Below are positions 57,631 to 64,000 of a DNA stretch of 64,000 nucleotides, piece by piece (within the stretch, counting starts at the first letter, position 1; each line of letters opens with the position of its first letter). The notes beneath the pieces were generated by a model. The model saw only the letters and a program-made list of their open reading frames with translations. It did not search any database and was not told the origin of the DNA. The DNA comes from Streptomyces griseocarneus (GTDB taxonomy: Bacteria > Actinomycetota > Actinomycetes > Streptomycetales > Streptomycetaceae). Where the stretch lies: assembly GCF_014655595.1 (NCBI RefSeq), contig NZ_BNBL01000007.1:77909-141908 (forward strand), read 5' to 3'. Position numbers and translations under genes: made by a program.

Positions 57631-57783
57631 TGTTTCCTCCTTGTTGGCAATGCGGTCCCAGCCGCGGACCGCACACCTGTAACGACGAGGAGGGAATGGG
57701 GCTACGTAACCACTCCGGCGTTCACTCTTTCCGGTTAAGGAAACGCCAAATGTGTGCAGCCTGACGCCCGTTCGGGACCCGGC

Positions 57784-59112
57784 TCAGCACTGGTCCAGGA
57801 ATCGATCGAGCACGCGCGCACCGAATTTCAGACCATCGACCGGCACCCGCTCGTCGACGCCGTGGAACATTCCCGCGAAGTCCAGCTCGGGCGGCAGCTT
57901 CAGCGGCGCGAAGCCGAAGCAGCGGATGCCCAGGTCATCGAAGGACTTGGCGTCGGTGCCGCCGGAGAGCATGTACGGCACCGCCCGCGCGATCGGGTCC
58001 TCGGCCCGGAGCGCCGACTGCATGGCGTCCACCAGGTCGCCGTCGAAGCTCGTCTCCAGGGCCTTGTCCGCGTGGACGTCCTCCCGCCTGACCCGGGGCC
58101 CCAGGATGCGGTCCAGATCGGCGAGGAACTCCTCCTCGTACCCCGGCAGGAACCGGCCGTCCACGTGCGCCGTGGCCTGCCCCGGGATGACGTTGACCTT
58201 GTAGCCCGCGCCGAGCATCGTGGGGGCCGCGGTGTTGCGCAGCGTGGTGCCGATCATCTTGGCGATGCCGCCGAGCTTGGCGAGGGTCGCCTCCATGTCC
58301 TCGGGGTCGAGCGGGGTGCCGAGCGCGTCCGAGAGCTCGTCCAGGAAGGACCGCACGGTCTTGGTCACCCGCACCGGGAACTCGTGCCGGCCCAGCCGGG
58401 CGACCGCCTCGCACAGCTCCGTGATGGCGTTGTCCTTGTTGGTCATCGAGCCGTGGCCCGCCGTGCCGTCCACGGTGAGCCGCATCCAGTGCATGCCCTT
58501 CTGGGCGGTCTCGATGAGGTAGAGCCGCAGGTTCTCGTTGACGGTGAACGAGAAGCCGCCCACCTCGCCGATGGCCTCGGTCACCCCCTCGAAGAGGCCG
58601 GGGTGCTTGTCGACCAGATGACGGGCGCCGTACGTGCCGCCCGCCTCCTCGTCGGCGAGGAAGGCCAGCACGATGTCGCGCGGCGGCTTGCGGCCCGAAC
58701 GCAGCCGGTCGCGGACCACCGCGAGCGTCATCGCGTCCATGTCCTTCATGTCGACCGCGCCGCGCCCCCACAGGCACCCGTCCGCGATCTCGCCCGCGAA
58801 GGGGTGGTGGGTCCAGTCGTCGGCGTCGGCGGGCACCACGTCGGTGTGCCCGTGGATGAGCAGGGCCGGGCGGGAGGGGTCCGCGCCCTCTATCCGCGCC
58901 ACGGTCGAGGCCCGGCCCTTGTGCGACTCGATGATCTGCGGCTCGAGCCCCACCTCGGCGAGCTTCTCGGCCACGTACTCCGCGGCCAGGCGCTCGCCCG
59001 GCCCGGAGTGGTCGCCGTAGTTGCTGGTGTCGATCCGGATCAGGTCGCGGCAGAGGTCGACGACCTCGTCCTCGGCGCCCGGGCCGGCGGTGGCCGGCTT
59101 CGACTCGCTCAC
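57784..59112 (-). CDS. M20/M25/M40-family metallopeptidase (dipeptidase/acylase)
   Basis: 442 residues. Metal and catalytic motifs are LLIHGHTDVVPAD (His), GRGAVDMKDM (bridging Asp), LADEEAGG (general-base Glu and metal Glu) and a final HGVDERV. The lid/dimer domain contains GTAGHGSMTN. Full length for the family. Cytoplasmic zinc enzyme that removes acyl or amino-acid groups from small peptides. GTG 59112 follows GAGGAGG. It stands alone between the chaplins and tRNA-Leu; natural substrate not readable. Confidence 0.93.
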   Translation of the reverse strand: MSESKPATAGPGAEDEVVDLCRDLIRIDTSNYGDHSGPGERLAAEYVAEKLAEVGLEPQIIESHKGRASTVARIEGADPSRPALLIHGHTDVVPADADDWTHHPFAGEIADGCLWGRGAVDMKDMDAMTLAVVRDRLRSGRKPPRDIVLAFLADEEAGGTYGARHLVDKHPGLFEGVTEAIGEVGGFSFTVNENLRLYLIETAQKGMHWMRLTVDGTAGHGSMTNKDNAITELCEAVARLGRHEFPVRVTKTVRSFLDELSDALGTPLDPEDMEATLAKLGGIAKMIGTTLRNTAAPTMLGAGYKVNVIPGQATAHVDGRFLPGYEEEFLADLDRILGPRVRREDVHADKALETSFDGDLVDAMQSALRAEDPIARAVPYMLSGGTDAKSFDDLGIRCFGFAPLKLPPELDFAGMFHGVDERVPVDGLKFGARVLDRFLDQC

Positions 59113-59342
59113 GCTGCCTCCTCGTCATCGGCCGCCGGCCGGCGCGCGTGCGAGCGGCCTCCGGCGGGTGTCCACCGTCATCCTCCACCCGGCCGTTCCC
59201 CCAGCCCAAGGCCGCGATGCCGCCGACACACGCCCGCAACGATCACGTCCGCCCGCGGTCCGGCCAGGTGATCGAGCACCCCTGGATGTTTGCTATTGTT
59301 TTCCATGTCGCCGCGGGGAACACCGCGAACGACAGACACCTT

Positions 59343-59430
59343 GTCCGGGTGGCGGAATGGCAGACGCGCTAGCTTGAGGTGCTAGTGCCCTTTATCGGGC
59401 GTGGGGGTTCAAGTCCCCCCTCGGACACCA
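59343..59430 (+). tRNA. tRNA-Leu (anticodon GAG)
   Basis: Acceptor 5' GTCCGGG pairs with 3' CTCGGAC. The D-arm contains GGCGGAATGGCAGACGC and the anticodon stem is CTAGC-TTGAGGT-GCTAG with anticodon GAG. A long type-II variable arm (TGCCCTTTATCGGGCGT) and the T-arm GGGGGTTCAAGTCCCCC follow, and the CCA end is encoded. The variable arm length is typical of Leu/Ser tRNAs. A clear intrinsic terminator follows within 5 bp. Confidence 0.97.
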
Positions 59431-59434
59431 GCAG

Positions 59435-59464
59435 AAACCCCAGTTCACCTGGGGTTTTTCTGTT
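59435..59464 (+). terminator. Intrinsic terminator after tRNA-Leu
   Basis: AAACCCCAG, loop TTCAC, CTGGGGTTT followed by TTCTGTTTT: a perfect 9-bp stem with a T-rich tail, the most classical terminator in the window. It overlaps the 3' end of the opposite-strand 59445 gene. Confidence 0.85.
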
Positions 59465-60368
59465 TTCCGGATGCCTTCACCGACTGCTTCGACGCATCCG
59501 GCGATGCGCTCGACGCGTCCGGCGATGGGGCCGGGGAGTCCGCCTTCTTCTTGAGACACTCCTTCTTCTTGGGGCACTCCATCCACCGGGTCTGATAGTC
59601 TATGCGCGGCTTCTTGTCCGCCCTCAGGACCGGGGTGTGGGTCGTCAGGTCGATTTTCCTCACGACCCTGCTGCGGTCGCCGGACTCACCCTCCCAGTAG
59701 CTCATCTCCAGGTAGCCGGAGCTCCTCCGAAGCCACGGAGCGGACTGGAGGTACACCTTCCTTCCCTCGGGGATGCTGACGATGCTCTTCTTCTCGTCGG
59801 TTCTGCTGTCGCTCCACTCCGTGGTCTCACCCTGCCGCTGTCCGTGCTCCTCGCCTTCCAGGTGACTCACGGTGACGTCGCGGCCGAGGCTGATGTCCAG
59901 CACGCCCGCGATGGCCGCCGAGATCAGCCCCGAGACGTCCTTTTCGATCGACCGCTCCCGCTTTCTGATCCTCTCCCTCTCCCGCGACTTCGCCTTCGAC
60001 CTGGCCACGGATTCGTTGACCAGCAGCTCGACACTCCACGCGGGTCCGGCGCAGGCGCCGTAGGTGTCCGACACGGCTCTTTGGCCGAAGTCCACGTACC
60101 TGGACTGGTGCGTGATGACGAAACGGCACGTCGCGTACCTGCCGTATCCCAGACGGCGGTTCTCGGCCCGCGCCCATTCCTTGTTGTTCAGCAGGGGCCC
60201 GTGGTCGTAGCCGTCCTCCTTGCCCAGGCAGTCGGAGATCTCGCGGCGGTCGTGGGACGCGGGGAAGGCCGGAGTGTGGAGCAGGCCCACGAGGCCGGCC
60301 GAGGTGACACCGGCGACAACGGCATTCCATCGGATGCGAGGACGCGCAGAACGCACGGTGAGCCCCAT
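59445..60368 (-). CDS. Secreted hypothetical protein with Lys-rich tail, lower GC
   Basis: 307 residues, not recognised. A signal peptide (RWNAVVAGVTSAGLVGLLHTPAFPA, cut near 36) is followed by a mature part with Cys residues at ISDCLGKEDG, ATCRFVITHQ and YGACAGPAW. A central Arg/Glu-rich helix (RSKAKSRERERIRKRERSIEKD) leads to a β-rich region and a tail rich in Lys and Ser (PKKKECLKKKADS…KQKNPR). Third-position GC is clearly lower than in neighbours, suggesting acquisition. ATG 60368 is used; an in-frame GTG at 60434 has a good ribosome-binding site, but the codons between are atypical even for this gene. The 3' end overlaps the tRNA terminator. Confidence 0.65.
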   Translation of the reverse strand: MGLTVRSARPRIRWNAVVAGVTSAGLVGLLHTPAFPASHDRREISDCLGKEDGYDHGPLLNNKEWARAENRRLGYGRYATCRFVITHQSRYVDFGQRAVSDTYGACAGPAWSVELLVNESVARSKAKSRERERIRKRERSIEKDVSGLISAAIAGVLDISLGRDVTVSHLEGEEHGQRQGETTEWSDSRTDEKKSIVSIPEGRKVYLQSAPWLRRSSGYLEMSYWEGESGDRSRVVRKIDLTTHTPVLRADKKPRIDYQTRWMECPKKKECLKKKADSPAPSPDASSASPDASKQSVKASGKQKNPR

Positions 60369-60502
60369 TCGTCGAGAGGAATACGGAGAAATTCCCGGCA
60401 ATTCAGAAAAACGACCGGTTTTGTTCCTGGTCACGGCGGCTCACTCCCGCAACCGGTTTCCCGCTCGGCTCGGCCCGTTCCTTCGTTCGCCCGGGCCCCG
60501 GG

Positions 60503-61495
60503 CTACAGCCAGCCGCGCCGCTTGAAGAGGCGGTGCAGCCAGAAGACGAGCCCCGCCATCAGCACCAGCACGGCCGGATAGCCCCAGGCCTGGCGCAGCT
60601 CGGGCATGTGGTCGAAGTTCATCCCGTACACCCCGGCGACCATCGTCGGGACCGCCGCCATCGCCGCCCACGCGGAGATCTTGCGCATGTCGTCGTTCTG
60701 CTGGACGCCCATCTGCGCGAGGTGGGCGGAGAGGATGTCCGTCAGCAGGCGGTCCAGGCCGTCGATGGACTCGTTGGCGCGGGTCAGGTGGTCGCCCACG
60801 TCGCGGAAGAACGGCCGGGCGCGCTCGTCGACGAACGGCAGGCCCGCCCCCGCCAGCCGCACCACCGGTTCGGTCAGCGGGCCGGTGGCCCGGCGGAACT
60901 CCACCACCTGGCGCTTGAAGGAGTAGATGCGCGACGCCGTGTGCCGGGTGTCGCCGCCCACCGGGGCGAACACCTCCGCCTCCAGGTCGTCCAGGTCCGC
61001 CTGCAGCATGCCCGACACCTCGATGTAGTGGTCGACGACCTCGTCGCTCACCGCGTAGAGCACCGCCGTCGGCCCGTGCGCCAGCAGCTCCGGGTCCTGC
61101 TCCAGGCGCCGGCGCACGCTGGCCAGCGGGCTGCCCTCGCCGTGCCGGACGGTGACCACGAAGGAGTCGCCGACGAACAGCATCAGCTCGCCGGTGGTGA
61201 CGGTGTCCGCGTCGTCGTCGTAGACCACCGGCTTGAGCACCACGAACAGCGAGTCGTCGTACACCTCCAGCTTCGGCCGCTGGTGCGCGTTGAGCGCGTC
61301 CTCCACGGCCAGCGGGTGCAGCGCGAACTCGCTCGCCACCAGCTCGAACTCCTTCTCGGTGGGCTCGTGCAGCCCGATCCACACGAAGGCGTCGCCGGCC
61401 GCCCGCGCCTCGTCCAGCGCGTCGGAGAAGTCGGCGGGCCCCTCGGTGCGATGCCCGTCCCGGTAAATGGCGCAGTCCACGATCACGCGGGGCAT
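60503..61495 (-). CDS. corA: CorA-family magnesium/cobalt transporter
   Basis: 330 residues, pentameric Mg2+ channel of the cytoplasmic membrane. An α/β cytoplasmic domain and a long stalk helix (EPVVRLAGAGLPFVDERARPFFRDVGDHLTRANESIDGLDRLLTDILSAHLAQMGVQQNDDMRKI) lead to two C-terminal helices with the signature YGMNF (Gly-Met-Asn ~291–293) and the acidic loop DHMPEL. ATG 61495 has AGGGAAGA upstream. Divergent from the phosphatase gene by 71 bp. Confidence 0.94.
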   Translation of the reverse strand: MPRVIVDCAIYRDGHRTEGPADFSDALDEARAAGDAFVWIGLHEPTEKEFELVASEFALHPLAVEDALNAHQRPKLEVYDDSLFVVLKPVVYDDDADTVTTGELMLFVGDSFVVTVRHGEGSPLASVRRRLEQDPELLAHGPTAVLYAVSDEVVDHYIEVSGMLQADLDDLEAEVFAPVGGDTRHTASRIYSFKRQVVEFRRATGPLTEPVVRLAGAGLPFVDERARPFFRDVGDHLTRANESIDGLDRLLTDILSAHLAQMGVQQNDDMRKISAWAAMAAVPTMVAGVYGMNFDHMPELRQAWGYPAVLVLMAGLVFWLHRLFKRRGWL

Positions 61496-61566
61496 TCTTC
61501 CCTGTCGCACAGGACGTACTCGTCACAGCCGTCCCGGCCCGCCGCGGGCGTCGTAGGCTGGCTGCC

Positions 61567-62265
61567 ATGCCCACGCTGATCCTGGTCCGGCACGGCCGGT
61601 CCACCGCCAACACCGCGGGAGTGCTCGCCGGCTGGACTCCCGGCGTGGCCCTGGACGAACGCGGCACCGCGCAGGCCGCGGCCCTGCCGGCCCGGCTGGC
61701 CGGCGTCCCGCTGGCCGCCGTGGTCACCAGCCCGCTGCGGCGCTGCCGCGAGACCGTCGCACCGCTGCTCGCCGCCCGGCCGGAGCTGCCCTCGCACACC
61801 GACGACCGCATCGGCGAGTGCCACTACGGCGACTGGTCGGGCCGCAAGCTCGCCGAGCTCGCCGACGAGCCGCTGTGGGAGACGGTCCAGCGCCACCCCT
61901 CCGCCGCCGCCTTCCCCGGCGGCGAGTCGCTGCGCGCCGTGCAGGCCCGCGCCGTGGACGCCGTACGGGAGTGGAACGAGCGGATCGAGCGGGAGCACGG
62001 AGAGAACGCCGTCTATCTGATGTGCACGCACGGCGACGTCGTCAAGGCCGTCGTCGCCGACGCCCTCGGCCTGCACCTCGACCACTTCCAGCGGATCACC
62101 GCCGACCCGTGCTCGGTCACCGCCGTCCGCTACACCCGGCTGCGGCCGTTCCTGCTGCGCCTCGGCGACACCGGCGACCTCGCCGGGCTCGCCCCGGCCG
62201 AGGCGGCCCGTGAGGAGGGCCACAGCGAGGACGCGGCCGTGGGCGGCGGCGCGGGGGCCCCGTGA
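61567..62265 (+). CDS. Histidine-phosphatase (phosphoglycerate-mutase-like) family protein
   Basis: 232 residues. The catalytic RHG (Arg8-His9-Gly10) sits in ILVRHGRSTAN, VTSPLRRCRETV carries the second Arg, GECHYGDWSG the Glu and MCTHGDVVK the second His. The Gly/Ala-rich disordered tail (EAAREEGHSEDAAVGGG) is typical of the actinobacterial MSMEG_4193-type branch. Its invariant neighbours here (DUF3090, SCO1664-type, mshC) suggest a conserved role linked to mycothiol or a shared unknown pathway. ATG 61567 follows a TAGGCT −10, so a short or absent leader. Confidence 0.9.
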   Translation: MPTLILVRHGRSTANTAGVLAGWTPGVALDERGTAQAAALPARLAGVPLAAVVTSPLRRCRETVAPLLAARPELPSHTDDRIGECHYGDWSGRKLAELADEPLWETVQRHPSAAAFPGGESLRAVQARAVDAVREWNERIEREHGENAVYLMCTHGDVVKAVVADALGLHLDHFQRITADPCSVTAVRYTRLRPFLLRLGDTGDLAGLAPAEAAREEGHSEDAAVGGGAGAP

Positions 62266-62358
62266 TCGACCGGCGCAGTAGGGTGGTGACGCGGGACCGC
62301 CCCTGATCCCGCACCCGGAACAGTCACTTCCGACCACCGAACCCAATGGAGCAGGACG

Positions 62359-62949
62359 TTGTCCCGTCAGGTGTTCCTCTTTGACCCGCCGGACCGCTTC
62401 GTCGCCGGTACGGTCGGGCTGCCGGGCCGCCGCACTTTCTTCCTCCAGGCCACCGCCGGCGGCCGGACCACCAGCGTCGCCCTGGAGAAGGCCCAGGTCG
62501 AGGCGCTCGCCGAGCGCATCGACGAGCTGCTGGACGAGGTGGTCCGGCGCACCGGGGGCAGTGCCCCGGTGCCCGCCGTGGCCCCCGTCGAGTTCACCGA
62601 CACCGCCCCCCTGGAGACTCCCGTCGAGGAGGAGTTCCGGGTCGGCACCATGGCGCTGGCCTGGGACGGCGACGGCCAGCGCATGGTGGTCGAGGCCCAG
62701 GCCCTGGTCGAGCTGGAGGCGGACACCGACGAGGACCTCGCCGAGGCCGAGGAACGGTTGCTGCAGGACGAGCTGAACGGCCCGCCGATGCTGCGGGTGC
62801 GGCTGACCGGAACCATGGCCCGGGCCTTCGCCAAGCGCGCCCTGGAAGTCGTCAACGCCGGCCGGCCCCCGTGCCCGCTGTGCAGCCTGCCGCTCGACCC
62901 GGAGGGACACGTATGTCCGCGCCAGAACGGATACCGCCGCGGAGCCTGA
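62359..62949 (+). CDS. DUF3090-family protein
   Basis: 196 residues. The start RQVFLFDPPDRFVAGTVGLPGRRTFFLQA and the middle GTMALAWDGDGQRMVVEAQALVE are the DUF3090 (TIGR03847) pattern. The end CPLCSLPLDPEGHVC is a zinc-knuckle-like Cys/His set. TTG 62359 is used as start, with GGAGCAGGA upstream. It overlaps the next gene by 37 bp, showing tight coupling. Function unknown; conserved beside mshC in actinobacteria. Confidence 0.9.
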   Translation: MSRQVFLFDPPDRFVAGTVGLPGRRTFFLQATAGGRTTSVALEKAQVEALAERIDELLDEVVRRTGGSAPVPAVAPVEFTDTAPLETPVEEEFRVGTMALAWDGDGQRMVVEAQALVELEADTDEDLAEAEERLLQDELNGPPMLRVRLTGTMARAFAKRALEVVNAGRPPCPLCSLPLDPEGHVCPRQNGYRRGA

Positions 62950-63809
62950 GCCCGCACGAGCTGCTGGCCGAGGGCGAGCTGACGGTGCGTGGGCAGATCC
63001 GCGAGGCGTCCAACGCGGTGCTCTACTGCACGGTCGAGTACGAGGGCGTGAGCGCCGCCTGCGTGTACAAGCCGGTCGCGGGGGAGCGGCCGCTGTGGGA
63101 CTTCCCCGACGGCACCCTCGCCCAGCGCGAGGTGGCGGCCTACGAGCTCTCCGAGGCCATGGGCTGGGGCCTGGTACCGCCCACGGTGCTGCGCGACGGG
63201 CCGTACGGGCCGGGGATGTGCCAGCTGTGGATCGAGGCCAGTGAGGCGAGCGATGCCGGCGAGGCCGACGAGACCGACGGGGCCTCCGAGGAAACCGACG
63301 AGGCCTCCGGGGAAGGAGCCGGGCAGGACCGGCTGCTGGCCCTGGTCGAGGGCGACGAGCCCGGCCCCGGCTGGAAGGCCGTCGGCTACGCCGACGTGGG
63401 GGAGAACCGCACCGCGCTGCTCGTCCACGCCGACGACGAGCGGCTGCGCCGGCTGGCCGTCCTCGACGCCGTGATCAACAACGGTGACCGCAAGGGCGGC
63501 CACCTGCTGCCCGCCGCCGACGGGCGGCTCTACGCCATCGACCACGGTGTGACCTTCAACGCGGACGACAAGCTGCGCACGCTGCTGTGGGGCTGGGCGG
63601 GCGAGCCGCTGACCGAGGAGGCCCTGGCGGCCCTACGGCGACTTTCGGCCGATCTGGCCGAGGACCGCCCGCTGGCCGCCCGGCTGGCGGAGCTCATCAC
63701 CCCGGCCGAGATCGATGCGCTCAGGGCGCGGGTGGCCGACCTCCTGCGCACCGGGCGCCACCGAGAGCCCAGTGGTCAGTGGCCGGCGATCCCCTGGCCG
63801 CCGGTCTAG
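62913..63809 (+). CDS. SCO1664-family protein (PI3/4-kinase-like fold)
   Basis: 298 residues. VYKPVAGERPLWDFPDGTLAQREVAAYELSEAMGWGLVPPT and LAVLDAVINNGDRKGGHLL…IDHGVTF have the layout of a phosphatidylinositol-3/4-kinase-like catalytic core: the Lys in VYKP, then NNGDRKxxH and DHG as catalytic loop and metal site. An acidic insertion (EASEASDAGEADETDGASEETDEASGEG area) separates the lobes and looks recently expanded. ATG 62913 has GGAGGGA upstream. This family (TIGR03843) is annotated only by its S. coelicolor name; kinase activity is an inference. It is followed by mshC. Confidence 0.88.
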   Translation: MSAPERIPPRSLSPHELLAEGELTVRGQIREASNAVLYCTVEYEGVSAACVYKPVAGERPLWDFPDGTLAQREVAAYELSEAMGWGLVPPTVLRDGPYGPGMCQLWIEASEASDAGEADETDGASEETDEASGEGAGQDRLLALVEGDEPGPGWKAVGYADVGENRTALLVHADDERLRRLAVLDAVINNGDRKGGHLLPAADGRLYAIDHGVTFNADDKLRTLLWGWAGEPLTEEALAALRRLSADLAEDRPLAARLAELITPAEIDALRARVADLLRTGRHREPSGQWPAIPWPPV

Positions 63810-63988
63810 GGCTTGCCCCGCGGCGGTGTGCGGGCGCGTGGAGTGGGCTGGCGCGGGCTGGAGCGGGCGCCATGCGGCCGTGGAACCGTTTCCGCAGCAC
63901 ACTGGACAGCGTGTGCGCAAGAGGGCCTCTTCGGCCAAGAGGGCGGTCCGGTTCGTATCCGGAACGTGCATCCGGTTACGCTCGGGGC

Positions 63989-64000
63989 ATGCATGCCTGG
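63989..64000 (+). CDS. mshC: mshC 5' end (mycothiol ligase), truncated by the window
   Basis: Only ATG CAT GCC TGG (Met-His-Ala-Trp) is inside the window. MHAW is the conserved start of MshC, the cysteinyl-tRNA-synthetase relative that joins cysteine to GlcN-Ins in mycothiol synthesis. The preceding gene order (phosphatase, DUF3090, SCO1664-type) is what normally precedes mshC. Assignment from four codons plus context, so moderate confidence. Confidence 0.6.

Noticed and set aside
57631..57783. σBldN promoter for the short chaplin
   Set aside because: No pair of elements with correct order and spacing on the minus strand could be seen.
60369..60434. N-terminal extension of the low-GC secreted protein from GTG 60434
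   Set aside because: It has a fair ribosome-binding site, but its codons use A/T at the third position far more than the rest of the gene, so it looks non-coding. Left as an alternative start.
59400..60500. Integrated element with att repeats at tRNA-Leu
   Set aside because: No second copy of the tRNA 3' end, integrase or plasmid gene in view; only base composition hints at acquisition.
1..64000. CRISPR array, rRNA operon, prophage or IS element
   Set aside because: No regularly spaced direct repeats, rRNA sequence, transposase, integrase or phage structural gene was seen.

Overview
The window looks like chromosomal core DNA from a Streptomyces-type actinomycete. GC content is very high, third codon positions are almost all G or C, GTG/TTG starts and ATGA/GTGA overlaps are common, and it carries a chaplin pair, a rare TTA (bldA-type) codon and the first codons of the mycothiol gene mshC. 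From memory, the order secreted lipase – hmgA – soxR – chaplin pair – DUF3090 – SCO1664-type gene – mshC matches a stretch of the S. coelicolor chromosome read backwards. I could not check that here.

0–13.1 kb: an iron-acquisition block. A FecCD/FecCD/ATPase/binding-lipoprotein ABC importer is followed, across a strong hairpin, by a tightly coupled NRPS-independent siderophore operon: ATP-grasp ligase, IucA/IucC synthetase, MFS exporter, second IucA/IucC synthetase, PLP-dependent decarboxylase. Next come an asnB-type asparagine synthetase behind a 23-bp dyad and a small YtrA-like GntR regulator. 13.2–23.9 kb: a surface-polysaccharide locus with a secreted clan-A glycosidase, an Fe/2OG-like protein, two GT2 transferases, a polysaccharide deacetylase, a Wzx-type flippase fused to a large membrane domain (with one TTA codon), a CelD-like acyltransferase and a small membrane protein.

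24.2–33.6 kb: secreted GDSL lipase convergent with a receptor Ser/Thr kinase, a small conserved protein, a GntR/UTRA regulator, homogentisate dioxygenase with a clear promoter, a DUF2165 membrane protein divergent from a TetR gene, SoxR, and two unassigned proteins. 33.8–37.7 kb: an SDR, a TetR regulator, and an acyl-CoA dehydrogenase paired with an APH-like kinase. Their two transcription units share the same palindromic operator. One copy is embedded in the 3' end of the next gene, a stand-alone Shedu-type (DUF4263) nuclease.

38.9–55.2 kb: MBL hydrolase, MarR/MFS/quinone-reductase efflux-type unit, Nudix, DMT transporter, an amine-catabolism operon (helical protein, APC permease, copper amine oxidase), ferredoxin-like protein, ferritin-like protein, F420-type LLM oxidoreductase, aldo/keto reductase, and a RecD2-like protein that has lost its ATPase motifs. 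55.2–64 kb: acidic protein, DUF5703, long and short chaplins separated by a long hairpin, M20 peptidase, tRNA-Leu(GAG), a lower-GC secreted protein, CorA, and the phosphatase – DUF3090 – SCO1664-type – mshC string.

Many promoters carry clear dyads (asnB, hmgA, tetR/DUF2165, SDR and APH, MarR/MFS, amine operon, ferritin-like, LLM). The regulatory architecture is therefore unusually readable. No prophage, IS element, CRISPR array or rRNA was seen.
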